Shown: positions 8,490-18,196, counted from the first letter of the stretch. The stretch is 64,000 bases of DNA from Burkholderiales bacterium (GCA_016703325.1 JADJCH010000024.1:25304-89303), one strand, 5' to 3'. Translations and numbers: made by a program. Notes: generated by a model from the letters alone, not told the origin.

Positions 8490-9782
8490 ATGAACTTCCA
8501 GCAAGGCCTGTCCGGCCTGAACGCCTCCAGCAAGAACCTGGACGTCATCGGCAACAACATTGCCAACGCCAACACCTACGGCGCCAAGTCCTCGCGGGCA
8601 GAGTTTGCGGACATGTACGCCTCCTCGGTCAACGGCATGATGGCCAACCAGGTCGGCATCGGCGTGCGCCTGGCGGATGTGGCCCAGCAGTTCACCCAGG
8701 GCAACATCACCAGCACCAGCAACCCGCTGGACATCGCGGTCAATGGGGCCGGCTTCTTCATGGTGCAGAACCCGGAGGCCGAAGCCAGTGCCGCGATGCC
8801 GCTGTACACCCGCAACGGCCAGTTCAAGCTGGACAAGGACGGCTTCATCGTCACGTCCGACGGCGCCAAGCTGCTGGGCTACGCGATGGACAACGGCGCC
8901 ATCAACGCCGGCACGCTCACCACGCTGCAGCTGCCCACCGGCCTGATTGCGCCCGAGCAGAGCACGGGGGTGACGGCAGAGATCAACCTCGACTCCCGCA
9001 AGACGGTGCCGACGGTGGCCTTCGACATGGCCAACCCGAACAGCTACAACCACGCCACCTCCATGACCGTCTACGACGACGCGGGCGAGGCGGTGGAAGT
9101 GAGCTTCTACTTCCGCAAGTCGGTGGAAGGCGATCCTGCAGCCGGCGCTGCCGACACCTGGGAGGTGTTCGCGAGTGCGGACGGCACGCTGCTGACCGAG
9201 CCGGGTGGCTCCAACGTGATGCAGACCCTGGCCTTCGACACCTCCGGAGCGGTCACCGGCACCCCCAACTTCAGCCTGAGCATCCCGGCCAGCGGCACCC
9301 ACAGCGCCATCGACCTCACCTACGACGCCACCACCGGCCTGGGCGGGGTGGACCTGAGCAGCATCAGCCAGTTCGCGAGCGGCTTCAGTGTCACCGACCT
9401 GAAGCAGATTGGTGGGCGCGCGCCGGGGCGGCTGTCGGACATCAGCATCGGTGCCGACGGCATCATCACCGCCAGCTACACCAACGGCGACACCGCGGCG
9501 GCCGGCCAGATCCCGCTGGCCAACTTCCGCAACCCGCAGGGTCTGCAGCCGCTGGGCGGCAACGTCTGGCGGGCCACCGGCGAGTCCGGCCTGCCCAATG
9601 CGGTGGGCGCGCCGCAGTCCGGCAGTCTGGGCTCGCTGCAGTCCGGTGCGCTGGAAGAGTCGAACGTGGACCTGACCAACGAGCTGGTCAACATGATCAC
9701 CGCCCAGCGCATCTACCAGGCCAACGCGCAGACCATCAAGACGCAGGACTCGGTGCTGCAGACCCTGGTCTCGCTGCGCTGA
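8490..9782 (+). CDS. flgE: Flagellar hook protein FlgE
   Basis: 430 residues, a normal FlgE length. N-terminal rod/hook motif GNNIANANTYGAKSSRAEF, the SNPLDIAVNGAGFFMV block, and the C-terminal SNVDLTNELVNMITAQRIYQ-ANAQTIKTQDSVLQTLVSLR are all present. It polymerises into the flexible hook. The Shine-Dalgarno CAGGAG lies upstream of the ATG. The variable middle domain (about 160-330) is hook-surface sequence with little conservation. Confidence 0.97.
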   Translation: MNFQQGLSGLNASSKNLDVIGNNIANANTYGAKSSRAEFADMYASSVNGMMANQVGIGVRLADVAQQFTQGNITSTSNPLDIAVNGAGFFMVQNPEAEASAAMPLYTRNGQFKLDKDGFIVTSDGAKLLGYAMDNGAINAGTLTTLQLPTGLIAPEQSTGVTAEINLDSRKTVPTVAFDMANPNSYNHATSMTVYDDAGEAVEVSFYFRKSVEGDPAAGAADTWEVFASADGTLLTEPGGSNVMQTLAFDTSGAVTGTPNFSLSIPASGTHSAIDLTYDATTGLGGVDLSSISQFASGFSVTDLKQIGGRAPGRLSDISIGADGIITASYTNGDTAAAGQIPLANFRNPQGLQPLGGNVWRATGESGLPNAVGAPQSGSLGSLQSGALEESNVDLTNELVNMITAQRIYQANAQTIKTQDSVLQTLVSLR

Positions 9783-9817
9783 GTCCGGCGCATTCCCAGG
9801 TCTGAACAGGAGCGGCC

Positions 9818-10543
9818 ATGGATCGCAGGATCTACCTCTCGATGGGCGGTGCCAAGGCGACGATGCAGCGGCAGGAGATCCTGTCGAACAACCTCGCCAA
9901 TGTCTCCACCCAGGGTTTCCGGGCCGAGATGCAGGCTTTCCGCTCGGTGCCGGTGCGCGGAGATGGGGCCAGCACCCGTTCCTACGCGCTGGAAACGACG
10001 GTGGGCTACAACCCGGATCCGGGCGTCGTCAGCGCCACCGGCCGCAACCTGGACGTGGCCATGCGCGGCAATGCCTGGCTGGCGGTGCAGGGGCGCGACG
10101 GCACCGAGGCCTACACCCGCGCCGGTGCGCTGGACACCGCAGCGGACGGCACCCTGGTCACCCGCAGCGGGTTGACGGTGCTGGGCGACGGCGGACCGAT
10201 CACCGCACCGGCCGGCGCCCAACTGCAGATCGCCTCGGACGGCACGATCAGCGCCCGTGCGGCCAACGGCTCCATCACCCCGGTGGGTCGGCTCAAGCTG
10301 GTGACGCCCGAGGCTCCACTGCAGCGCGGCGACGACGGCCTGTTCCGTGCACCTGAAGGCGACCTGCCGGCCGACGCCACCGCGCGGCTGCAGGACGGTG
10401 CACTGGAGGGTTCCAACGTGTCGGCGGTCGAGACCATGGTGGCGATGATTTCCGCGGCCCGCCAGTTCGAGATGCAGATGCGGTCGATGCAGACCGCGGA
10501 GAAGGACGAGCAGCAGGCCCAGCAGCTGCTCTCGTTGAGTTGA
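9818..10543 (+). CDS. flgF: Flagellar distal/proximal rod protein FlgF
   Basis: 241 residues. The N-terminus MDRRIYLSMGGAKATMQRQE, the rod motif SNNLANVSTQGFRAE, and GRNLDVAMRGNAWLAVQG mark FlgF. The C-terminal region GALEGSNVSAVETMVAMISA-ARQFEMQMRSMQTAEKDEQQ carries the second rod helix. It lies between flgE and flgG, as expected in the operon. Confidence 0.96.
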   Translation: MDRRIYLSMGGAKATMQRQEILSNNLANVSTQGFRAEMQAFRSVPVRGDGASTRSYALETTVGYNPDPGVVSATGRNLDVAMRGNAWLAVQGRDGTEAYTRAGALDTAADGTLVTRSGLTVLGDGGPITAPAGAQLQIASDGTISARAANGSITPVGRLKLVTPEAPLQRGDDGLFRAPEGDLPADATARLQDGALEGSNVSAVETMVAMISAARQFEMQMRSMQTAEKDEQQAQQLLSLS

Positions 10544-10612
10544 ATGAAGTGAGCCCGTTGAACCGAGCGCAATGAACCGGGTGCCGCAAGGTGCCGATGA
10601 AGGAGCCCCGCC

Positions 10613-11395
10613 ATGATGCGTGCCCTGTGGATTTCCAAGTCCGGCATGGAGGCCCAGCAGACCCAGCTGGACGTCGTGTCGCACAACCTGGCCAACGTGG
10701 CCACCAACGGCTACAAGAAGGAACACGCGGTCTTCGAGGACCTGATGTACCAGACCCTGCGGCAGGCCGGCGCGGCCAGCTCGGACCAGACCCAGCTGCC
10801 CACCGGCGTGCAGATCGGCCTGGGCGTGCGCACCGTGGCAACCGCCCGGCAGTTCGGCCAGGGCAACCTGCAGCAGACCAGCAACCCGCTGGACGTGGCC
10901 ATCAAGGGCAGTGGCTTCTTTCAGATCCAGATGCCCGACGGCACCACCTCGTACACCCGCGACGGCAGCTTCCAGCTCAGCGCCACCGGCCAGCTGGTCA
11001 CCAACACCGGCTATGGCGTGATGCCCGGCATCACCATCCCGGCCAATGCGCAGTCCATCACCGTGGCCGCCGATGGCACGGTCTCGGTCACGCTGCCCGG
11101 CGAGGCTGCTGCGCAGAACGTGGGCCAATTGCAGGTGGCCAACTTCATCAACCCGGCCGGCCTGGAGTCCAAGGGCGGCAACCTGTTCCAGGAAACCGCA
11201 GCCTCCGGCACCCCCAACAGCGGAGCGCCTGGCAGCAACGGCATGGGAACCCTGACGCAGGGCTTCGTCGAAACCTCCAACGTCAACGTGGTGGAGGAGC
11301 TGGTGACCATGATTCAGACCCAACGCGCCTACGAGCTGAACTCCAAGGCCATTTCCACCTCGGACCAGATGCTGGCCCGCCTGGCGCAACTGTGA
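10613..11395 (+). CDS. flgG: Flagellar distal rod protein FlgG
   Basis: 260 residues, exactly the family size. Contains MRALWISKSGMEAQQTQLDV, SHNLANVATNGYKKEHAVFE, the SNPLDVAIKGSGFFQIQMPD block and the C-terminus ETSNVNVVEELVTMIQTQRA-YELNSKAISTSDQM. It forms the distal rod that passes through the P and L rings. AAGGAG sits seven bases before the ATG pair at 10613/10616; either ATG could be used. Confidence 0.97.
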   Translation: MMRALWISKSGMEAQQTQLDVVSHNLANVATNGYKKEHAVFEDLMYQTLRQAGAASSDQTQLPTGVQIGLGVRTVATARQFGQGNLQQTSNPLDVAIKGSGFFQIQMPDGTTSYTRDGSFQLSATGQLVTNTGYGVMPGITIPANAQSITVAADGTVSVTLPGEAAAQNVGQLQVANFINPAGLESKGGNLFQETAASGTPNSGAPGSNGMGTLTQGFVETSNVNVVEELVTMIQTQRAYELNSKAISTSDQMLARLAQL

Positions 11396-11413
11396 CGCGC
11401 CGGAGGTGATGCC

Positions 11414-12112
11414 ATGACCAAACGCTGCTCTTCCCCCATGCTGTGCCGCCTGTCGGTGCTGGGTGCCGCCTGCGTGGCCCTGAGTGGCTGCAGCCTGATG
11501 CCCGGCAGTGCCAAGGTGGACATGCCACCGGTCACCAGCGCCCGCCCGGTGGCGGTGGCGCCGGCGGCGGTCAACAACGGATCGATTTTCCAGCCGGTGC
11601 AGTACCGGCCGCTGTTCGAGGACCATCGCGCCCGCCTGGTGGGCGACACGCTGACGGTGCAGATCGTCGAGAAGGTCAGCGCCAGTGCCACCTCCACCAG
11701 CTCGGTGGAGAAGACCGGCTCGGTGGAGGGGTCGGTCACCGGCTTCCCCTTCCTGAAGGCGCCACTGCTCAACCAGTTCGGCGTGGGCGGCTCCAGCTCC
11801 AACAAGTTCGCCGGCAAGGGCGGCACCGAAAACACCAACAACTTCAGCGGCACCATCACCGCCACGGTGATCGAGGTGCTGCCCAATGGCCACCTGATGA
11901 TCGCCGGCGAGAAGCAGATCGGCGTGAACGAAAACGTCGACGTGCTGCGCTTTGCCGGCCAGGTGGATCCACGTGCGATCCAGCCCGGCAACCTGGTGGC
12001 CTCCGCCCAGATCGCCAACGTGCGGGTGGAGCAGCGTGGGCGCGGTCAGCAGGCCGATGCGCAGGGAATTGGCTGGCTGAGCCGCTTCTTTTTGAACCTC
12101 CTGCCGATCTGA
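11414..12112 (+). CDS. flgH: Flagellar L-ring lipoprotein FlgH
   Basis: 232 residues. The signal peptide ends in a lipobox (LSGC, Cys26), so the protein is lipid-anchored in the outer membrane, where it forms the L ring. The FlgH core is seen in DHRARLVGDTLTVQIVEKVSASATS, NFSGTITATVIEVLPNGHLM-IAGEKQIGVN and LRFAGQVDPRAIQPGNLVAS. It is followed by flgI for the P ring. A second FlgH-type gene lies at 57387-58088. Confidence 0.96.
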   Translation: MTKRCSSPMLCRLSVLGAACVALSGCSLMPGSAKVDMPPVTSARPVAVAPAAVNNGSIFQPVQYRPLFEDHRARLVGDTLTVQIVEKVSASATSTSSVEKTGSVEGSVTGFPFLKAPLLNQFGVGGSSSNKFAGKGGTENTNNFSGTITATVIEVLPNGHLMIAGEKQIGVNENVDVLRFAGQVDPRAIQPGNLVASAQIANVRVEQRGRGQQADAQGIGWLSRFFLNLLPI

Positions 12113-12155
12113 GCCTGCCGACAATGGGTTCGACCGTTACAGGATCGGACCCGCC

Positions 12156-13292
12156 ATGACGCTTCACCTTCAGGAACGACTGCTGCGCTGGGCGCTGGCC
12201 CTGGCCACCGTGCTGGCCGCCGCCGCGCTGCTGCTGCCCCTGGAAGTGCAGGCTGCACGCATCAAGGAAGTGGCCTCCGTGCAGGGGGTGCGCTCCAACC
12301 AGTTGATCGGCTATGGCCTGGTGGTCGGGCTGGACGGCACCGGCGACCAGACCACCCAGGCGCCCTTCACCTCGCAGAGCCTCACGGCCATGCTGCAGCA
12401 GCTGGGGGTGACGGTGCCCTCGGGCACCAACATGCAGCTGCGCAACGTGGCCGCGGTGATGGTCACCGCGACGTTGCCGCCCTTTGCCCAGCCGGGTCAG
12501 CCGATCGACATCACCGTGGCCTCCCTGGGCAATGCCAAGAGCCTGCGCGGCGGCACGCTGATCGCCACGCCGCTGCGCGGCGCAGACGGGCAGATCTATG
12601 CCCTGGCACAGGGCAACGTGGTGGTGGCCGGGGCTGGTGCTTCGGCCGGAGGCTCCAAGGTGCAGGTCAACCACCTGTCGGCTGGCCGCGTGCCCGGTGG
12701 AGCCACGGTGGAGCGGGCGGTGCCCACCCCGCTGGCGCAGGGGGATGCCCTGCAGCTGGACCTCAATGCCTCCGACTTCGCCACCGCGCGCGAGGTGGCG
12801 CGGGTCATCAACGACAGGTTCGGCAAGGGCACCGCCCAGGCGATGGACGGCCGGGTGGTCAAGGTGAAGATGCCCGCCAGCCCGGATGAGCGGGTGTCCT
12901 TCCTGGCCGACATGGAAAACCTGCCGCTGGAGCTGGCCACGCCCTCTGCCCGGGTGGTGATCAATGCCCGCACCGGTTCGATCGTGGTGAACCAGTCGGT
13001 CACGCTGGGGCCCTGCGCCGTGGCGCACGGCAACCTGTCGGTGACCATCAACTCCACACCGGTGATCAGCCAGCCCGCGCCGCTGTCGGGCGGGCAGACG
13101 GTGGTGACGGAGAAGACCAACATCCAGATCAATCAGGAGCCCGGCTCCCTGATCCAGCTGCCTGCAGGCGCCAAGCTCACCGACGTGGTGAAGGCGCTGA
13201 ATTCCCTGGGCGCCACACCGGGCGACCTGCTGGCCATCCTCCAGGCCATCAAGGCCGCCGGCGCGCTGCAGGCCGAGCTGGAGGTGATCTGA
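12156..13292 (+). CDS. flgI: Flagellar P-ring protein FlgI
   Basis: 378 residues. A Sec signal peptide ends near VQA-ARIK (about residue 33). The family core starts RIKEVASVQGVRSNQLIGYG-LVVGLDGTGD, and GGTLIATPLRGADGQIYALAQGN and VVINARTGSIVVNQSVTLGP are further FlgI blocks. It polymerises in the periplasm as the P ring around FlgG rod, assisted by FlgA. Only three bases separate it from flgJ, indicating tight co-transcription. Confidence 0.97.
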   Translation: MTLHLQERLLRWALALATVLAAAALLLPLEVQAARIKEVASVQGVRSNQLIGYGLVVGLDGTGDQTTQAPFTSQSLTAMLQQLGVTVPSGTNMQLRNVAAVMVTATLPPFAQPGQPIDITVASLGNAKSLRGGTLIATPLRGADGQIYALAQGNVVVAGAGASAGGSKVQVNHLSAGRVPGGATVERAVPTPLAQGDALQLDLNASDFATAREVARVINDRFGKGTAQAMDGRVVKVKMPASPDERVSFLADMENLPLELATPSARVVINARTGSIVVNQSVTLGPCAVAHGNLSVTINSTPVISQPAPLSGGQTVVTEKTNIQINQEPGSLIQLPAGAKLTDVVKALNSLGATPGDLLAILQAIKAAGALQAELEVI

Positions 13293-13295
13293 GCC

Positions 13296-14315
13296 ATGGT
13301 GGCCAGCCCTTCGTCCATGGCGGGCAGCCCGCACCTGGCGGCCTCCGGATCCAACCTGGCGGCGCTGAAGGCCAGCGCCCGGCAGGATCCGAAGGGCGCC
13401 ATCCGCGAAGTGGCCAAGCAGTTCGAGGCCCTGTTCATGCAGGAGCTGATGAAGAGCATGCGCGCCTCGACGATGTCCAGCGGCCTGCTCGACAACCAGG
13501 CCAGCGAGATGGCCACCGGCATGCTCGATCAGCAGTACGCCAGCCAGATGACCGGGCTGCCGGGTGGGCTGGCCGACGCGATCGCCCGCCAGCTCGAAGG
13601 CCGCTCCGGTGCTGCCGCGGCGCTTCCGGAGGGTTGGCGCCAGTTGCCGGCGGGGTCGCGGTGGCAGCCGGTGCAGGCCCAGCCTTCTGGCGACCGTTCG
13701 GTGAACGCCACCGCAGCAGCCGCACCGTCCACCTCAACTTCGTCCACGGCCAGCACTGCGCCGACGGGATCGGGCGGGAGCTCGGGCCCTGGGTTGGGGG
13801 CGGCCAGCCGGTTCATCGATCAGCACCGTGCCAGCGCGCAGGCGGTGGCCGCCGAAAGTGGCATCCCCGCAGAGTTCATGCTGGCGCAGGCCGCCCATGA
13901 AACCGGCTGGGGTCGGCGCGACATCCGCGCGGCCGACGGCAGCCCGTCGAACAACCTGTTCGGCATCAAGGCCGGACCGGGCTGGAAGGGGCCGGTGGTG
14001 GTGACGACCACCACCGAAGTGGTCAACGGCCAGGCGCAGAAGGTGCAGGCGGCTTTTCGCGCCTATGCGACGCCGCAGGAGAGCTTCCGGGACTATGCAC
14101 GGCTGATTTCGACCAGCCCCCGCTATGCCGGCGTGATGCAAGTCACGAACGACGCCCAGGCCTTCGCCCGCGGGCTACAGCGCGCGGGCTATGCAACCGA
14201 TCCCGACTATGCCGTCAAGCTCGGTCGGGTGATCCAGACCACCCGTCGCCTGGTCGATCAGGCCGATGCGTCCGCCGCATCGGCCCGCGTCGGCGTGCCG
14301 GGCGCGACGGCCTGA
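13296..14315 (+). CDS. flgJ: Rod cap and peptidoglycan hydrolase FlgJ
   Basis: 339 residues with two functional parts. The N-terminal rod-capping region has EVAKQFEALFMQELMKSMRA followed by SGLLDNQASEMATGMLDQQYA. A Ser/Thr/Ala/Pro-rich linker lies around 130-165. The C-terminal glucosaminidase domain begins near FIDQHRASAQAVAAESGIPA and contains LAQAAHETGWGRRDI with the catalytic Glu, then NNLFGIKAG. It locally opens the cell wall for the rod. This is the two-domain beta/gammaproteobacterial form. Confidence 0.96.
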   Translation: MVASPSSMAGSPHLAASGSNLAALKASARQDPKGAIREVAKQFEALFMQELMKSMRASTMSSGLLDNQASEMATGMLDQQYASQMTGLPGGLADAIARQLEGRSGAAAALPEGWRQLPAGSRWQPVQAQPSGDRSVNATAAAAPSTSTSSTASTAPTGSGGSSGPGLGAASRFIDQHRASAQAVAAESGIPAEFMLAQAAHETGWGRRDIRAADGSPSNNLFGIKAGPGWKGPVVVTTTTEVVNGQAQKVQAAFRAYATPQESFRDYARLISTSPRYAGVMQVTNDAQAFARGLQRAGYATDPDYAVKLGRVIQTTRRLVDQADASAASARVGVPGATA

Positions 14316-14343
14316 TCCGGTCCTGTTGCCTTTGGAGGCTGCC

Positions 14344-14415
14344 ATGCTGCTTGTTCCTGTCCACCCGATGCCGCCCGCTGGGCGGCTTGAGTCGTTTGTG
14401 CGGCGCACACCATGA
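14344..14415 (+). CDS. 23-aa leader ORF overlapping the flgK start
   Basis: GGAGG at about 14335-14339 lies five bases before an ATG at 14344 that opens a 23-codon frame (product starting MLLVPVHPMPPAG). It ends at TGA 14413-14415, overlapping the flgK ATG as ATGA. The flgK start itself has no visible Shine-Dalgarno. Translational coupling from this short frame would explain how flgK is initiated. The peptide has no known family; whether it is made is not known. Confidence 0.45.
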   Translation: MLLVPVHPMPPAGRLESFVRRTP

Positions 14416-15824
14416 GCTCCACCTCCCTGCTTTCGCTGGGGGCCAGCGGCTTGCGGGCCGCCCAGGCCCAACTGGCCACCGCCGGTCACAACATCGCCAA
14501 TGCGAGCGTGGAGGGTTACTCGCGCCAATCGGTCAAGACGGTCACCTCCCAGGGCATGTTCTCCGGCTCGGGCTACTTCGGCCGGGGTGTTGAGGTGCAG
14601 ACGGTCGAGCGGGAGGTGAATGGCTTTCTCACCGACCAGGTGTCGCAGACCACCTCCCAGGCCTCGGCCGACGAGGTGCGCCAGAAGATGCTCAGCCAGA
14701 TGGAGTCCAGCTTCGGCACCGGAGAGCAGGGCCTGGGCTACACCGCCACCCAGATGTTCAATGCGTTCGGCGACGTCGCGGCCGAGCCCACCGATGCCTC
14801 GGCCCGGCGGGTGGTGATCGAGCGTGCCGGTGACCTGGCGTCGATGTTCCGCAGCACCGCCTCCAGCCTGAGCGGCCTGCAGCACGGCGTGACGCAGGAC
14901 CTGAAGAACAGCGTGGCCGAGGTCAACAACCTGGCCCAGCGCATCGCGGACCTGAACGCCCAGATCGCTGGCACCCGGGGCAGCGCCCAGCAGCCCAACG
15001 ACCTGCTGGACCAGCGCGATCAGCTGATCCAGGACCTGAGCAGCTACGTGCAGGTCAACCGGGTGGAGCAGGACGACGGCTCACTCAACCTCTTCGTCGG
15101 CGGCAGCCAGACCCTGGTGGTCGGCTCGGATGCCTACCAGTTGAAGGCTGCGCCGGACGCTGTCGACAGCTCGGTGACGCGGGTGTCGATCGACGTGGCG
15201 GGTGTGAGCCGCAATCTCGACAGCGGCATCCTGGTGGGGGGGCGGCTGGCCGGACTGCTGCAGTTCCAGGACGACGATCTGGCCGCGGCGCGTTCCCAGC
15301 TGGACACCCTGGCCAACGGCATCGCCGACCTGGTCAATGGCCAGCAGTCCCAGGGCTGGACCTTGCGCGACGACGGCGCCGGCGGCACGACCCAGGGCAC
15401 TGACCTGTTCGAGGTGGGCAGCCGAGGGGCCGCCACCTTGAAGCTCAGTGCCGGTTTCGCCACCGACGACATCGCTGCCGCATCGTTGGGTTCACCGGCG
15501 TCGGCTGCACGCAGCAGCAACGGCAATGCGCTGGCCCTGCAGAACCTGGCGGATTCCGAACAGTTCGCTGGAGCGACTTTCACCGACTACTTCTCGCAGG
15601 TGGTGGCCGATGTGGGCGTGCGGGTTCAGACCGCCGATGCGCGCGCCGATGTCTCTTCCAACCTGGCTGCCGATGCCCGCCAACAACTGGGGGCCGTCAC
15701 CGGCGTGAACCTGGATGAAGAAGCGGCCAAGCTGCTGCAGTACCAGCAGAGCTACCAGGCCGCAGCCAAGGTTCTGCAGGTGGCGCAGAAGGTGTTCGAC
15801 ACACTGATGTCGCTGGGTGGCTGA
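14412..15824 (+). CDS. flgK: Flagellar hook-associated protein 1, FlgK
   Basis: 470 residues, shorter than many FlgK proteins but complete at both ends: N-terminal LLSLGASGLRAAQAQLATAG-HNIANASVEGYSRQSV and C-terminal GVNLDEEAAKLLQYQQSYQA-AAKVLQVAQKVFDTLMSLGG. The D1 part LLDQRDQLIQDLSSYVQVNR is also present, so the shortening is in the variable surface domain. FlgK joins hook and filament. The ATG lacks its own ribosome site and overlaps a short leader ORF. Confidence 0.95.
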   Translation: MSSTSLLSLGASGLRAAQAQLATAGHNIANASVEGYSRQSVKTVTSQGMFSGSGYFGRGVEVQTVEREVNGFLTDQVSQTTSQASADEVRQKMLSQMESSFGTGEQGLGYTATQMFNAFGDVAAEPTDASARRVVIERAGDLASMFRSTASSLSGLQHGVTQDLKNSVAEVNNLAQRIADLNAQIAGTRGSAQQPNDLLDQRDQLIQDLSSYVQVNRVEQDDGSLNLFVGGSQTLVVGSDAYQLKAAPDAVDSSVTRVSIDVAGVSRNLDSGILVGGRLAGLLQFQDDDLAAARSQLDTLANGIADLVNGQQSQGWTLRDDGAGGTTQGTDLFEVGSRGAATLKLSAGFATDDIAAASLGSPASAARSSNGNALALQNLADSEQFAGATFTDYFSQVVADVGVRVQTADARADVSSNLAADARQQLGAVTGVNLDEEAAKLLQYQQSYQAAAKVLQVAQKVFDTLMSLGG

Positions 15825-15918
15825 TGGCGGCATGCCGGGCCCGCGGGGGTCTGCAGTGGTCGCCCAACGGGCCGGTGGGGAACCCTCCTGCCGCCCTTGA
15901 ACTGAACGAGGTCCGTTG

Positions 15919-16860
15919 ATGAGAGTCTCCACCGCCTACAGCTTCGACTCCACCGTGTACGAGCTGCAGCGCCGCCAGGACGAGCTGACGCACGCCCAGG
16001 AGCAGATGAACTCCGGCAAGCGTGTGCTCAAGCCGGGTGACGATCCCACCGCGGCGGCACAGGCCGAGCGGGCCCTGGTCGAGGAGGCCCGCGGCAAGCA
16101 GCTGCAGCGCACCATCGACAACAGCCGCAATGTGATGGGCCTGACCGAGTCGGCGCTGGGCAGTGCCATCGAGCTGTCCCAGCAGGCCCGCGAGGCCCTG
16201 GTGCTGGCCGGCAACGGCAGCTACACCGACAGCGGGCGGCGGGCCCTGGCCGAAACGCTGAAGCAGGCCCGCGACGAGTTGTTTTCCGTGTCCAACCAGA
16301 CCGATGCGGCCGGCAACCTCCTGTTTGGCCGGCAAGGGGAGAACTCTGCTCGCTACATCAAGGTGCCCGGGGCCTCGCCCGATGACTGGACGGTGAGCTC
16401 GGATGCCGCCGGCGGCCGCCTGGAAGGTGTCTACAGCGACGCCGGAACCCCGCGCGAGAACCTGCCGCTGTCGATCGAGGGCCGCGACACCTGGCTGGGG
16501 GGCTCCACCGACGTCTTCACCACGCTCAACAACGCCATTGGCCTGCTGCAGACCGATGGCGCCACCAATGAGCAGGTCTCCCAGGCGGTGACCGATGGCA
16601 TCGCCGGGCTGGACAGCGTGCTGGACCGGTTTCAGTCCACTCGCGCCGAGGTGGGCGCCATCCTCAACGGCATCGACAGCATCGAGTCGCGCAACAGCGG
16701 CCGCATCCTGGCCGCCCAGACCACACGCTCCAACGTCGAGGACATCGACATGGTGGAGGCCATCTCGTCCTTTACCAACAAACAGACCAGTTATCAGGCC
16801 GCGCTTCAGTCCTATGCGATGGTCCAGAAGCTGTCACTGTTCAACTACATCAACGGATAG
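15919..16860 (+). CDS. flgL: Flagellar hook-associated protein 3, FlgL
   Basis: 313 residues of flagellin-like build. The N-terminus MRVSTAYSFDSTVYELQRRQ and GKRVLKPGDDPTAAAQAER are FlgL marks. The C-terminus (EDIDMVEAISSFTNKQTSYQ-AALQSYAMVQKLSLFNYING) is the flagellin-type terminal helix. It caps the hook together with FlgK. A TTG immediately before the ATG at 15919 is in frame; ATG with GAGG upstream is chosen. Last gene of the flg operon. Confidence 0.96.
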   Translation: MRVSTAYSFDSTVYELQRRQDELTHAQEQMNSGKRVLKPGDDPTAAAQAERALVEEARGKQLQRTIDNSRNVMGLTESALGSAIELSQQAREALVLAGNGSYTDSGRRALAETLKQARDELFSVSNQTDAAGNLLFGRQGENSARYIKVPGASPDDWTVSSDAAGGRLEGVYSDAGTPRENLPLSIEGRDTWLGGSTDVFTTLNNAIGLLQTDGATNEQVSQAVTDGIAGLDSVLDRFQSTRAEVGAILNGIDSIESRNSGRILAAQTTRSNVEDIDMVEAISSFTNKQTSYQAALQSYAMVQKLSLFNYING

Positions 16861-16905
16861 CGGTTTCCGTTCCCCCTGCTTCCTTTCCGCACACGACAAA
16901 CACCC

Positions 16906-18120
16906 ATGGACGCGCCCATCCTGGCCCAGGTGGCCCTCAGCTACAGCCCGGTGATCGACCGCCACCGCAACGTCATCGCCACCCGCCTGACGGTCTTTCC
17001 GATCGTCCCTGGGCAATGGTTGCCGGTGGCCGAACTGCTCAGCACGGTTGGTCAGGTCTGGCCCGCCGACGGACCCCAGGTGGCCCTGTCGGTGCGCAGC
17101 GAAAGTGTGCTGGCCGAGCTGTTGTCCGTGCTGCCCAGCGCCAACCTGATGGTCGAGGTGCCCAAGTTCATGGCCTGCGACCCGGTGCATGCGGACGCCA
17201 TCATGACGTTGGCGGCCGCCGGCAACACGCTGCTGCTGTCCGGCCGGCCGGACCATCCGCTGCCCAAGCACATGCTCGGCAGCTTCAAGTACTCCATCAT
17301 CGACATCGCCGACGAGCGGCGGCTGACCACCTCGCCGCCCCCGCCGGGTGTGACCCGCTCGATCGGGTTCTGGCAGGAGGGCATCACCACCCAGGCCGAA
17401 ATGGAAGGGGCCTTTGGTCGCGGGGCGGTGGCCGTGGTCGGCTGGCCCATGGGCGAGCCGCCGAGCGAAGTGACGGCCGCTTCGCTGCGCCGGGCCACGG
17501 CGGCCGCCGGCCGTCCGGACATGCAGGTGGTGATCGCGCTGATCAACCAGGTGGACGACGAGGCACCGCTGGCCGAACTGGAGGCCACCCTCAAGCGCGA
17601 TCCGAACCTGGCGTACAAGTTGATGCGCTACATCAACTCGCCGATCTTCGGTCTGCGTGTCGAGGTCAGCTCCTTCAGTCATGCGGTGATGCTGCTGGGC
17701 TACCAGCGCCTCAAGCGCTGGCTGGCCCTGGCGCTGGTGACGGCGGGCAACGACCCCAACCAGCGACCGCTGATGTATGCCGCGGTGCGGCGCGGGCTGA
17801 TCCTGGAGGCGCTGGGCGGCGAGTCCGGCGACGATGCCGCCAGGAGTGAGCTGTTCATCTGCGGTGTGTTCTCGCTGCTCGACCGCATGTTGCAGATGCC
17901 GTTTTCGCGCCTGCTGGAGACCATTCCCGTGCCGGACCGGGTGGCTCAGGCCCTGGTGGCCAGGGAAGGGCCGCATGCGGTGCCGCTGGCGCTGGCGCGT
18001 GCGCTCGAAGGCGGGACGGTGCACGACATCCGTGAGTGTGCCGAGCAGGCCATGTTCGACATGCGCAGCGTCAACCGTGCGCTGCTGCACGCGCTGGCGG
18101 GCGCGACACAGTTGATCTGA
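16906..18120 (+). CDS. HDOD-domain signalling protein with degenerate EAL-like N-terminus
   Basis: 404 residues, cytoplasmic. The C-terminal half is an HDOD domain: LAELEATLKRDPNLAYKLMR-YINSPIFGLRVEVSSFSHAVMLLGYQRLKRWL is the typical core. The first 180 residues resemble the position of an EAL domain in YuxH-type EAL-HDOD proteins, but no EAL motif or metal ligands are visible, so c-di-GMP hydrolysis is unlikely. It follows flgL by 45 bases and may be co-expressed with it. Role unknown; HDOD proteins often link signalling to motility. Confidence 0.82.
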   Translation: MDAPILAQVALSYSPVIDRHRNVIATRLTVFPIVPGQWLPVAELLSTVGQVWPADGPQVALSVRSESVLAELLSVLPSANLMVEVPKFMACDPVHADAIMTLAAAGNTLLLSGRPDHPLPKHMLGSFKYSIIDIADERRLTTSPPPPGVTRSIGFWQEGITTQAEMEGAFGRGAVAVVGWPMGEPPSEVTAASLRRATAAAGRPDMQVVIALINQVDDEAPLAELEATLKRDPNLAYKLMRYINSPIFGLRVEVSSFSHAVMLLGYQRLKRWLALALVTAGNDPNQRPLMYAAVRRGLILEALGGESGDDAARSELFICGVFSLLDRMLQMPFSRLLETIPVPDRVAQALVAREGPHAVPLALARALEGGTVHDIRECAEQAMFDMRSVNRALLHALAGATQLI

Positions 18121-18196
18121 AACTTTCGCACCCCCTGGGCCGCGCAGCGACAGCGCGCTGCATACACTGCAGCGCTGCTGCCTTTGTTGCGGGCCC

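Noticed and set aside
9713..12124. 803-codon minus-strand frame across flgF-flgH
   Set aside because: Antisense shadow of conserved flagellar genes, His/Gly/Ala-rich without motifs.
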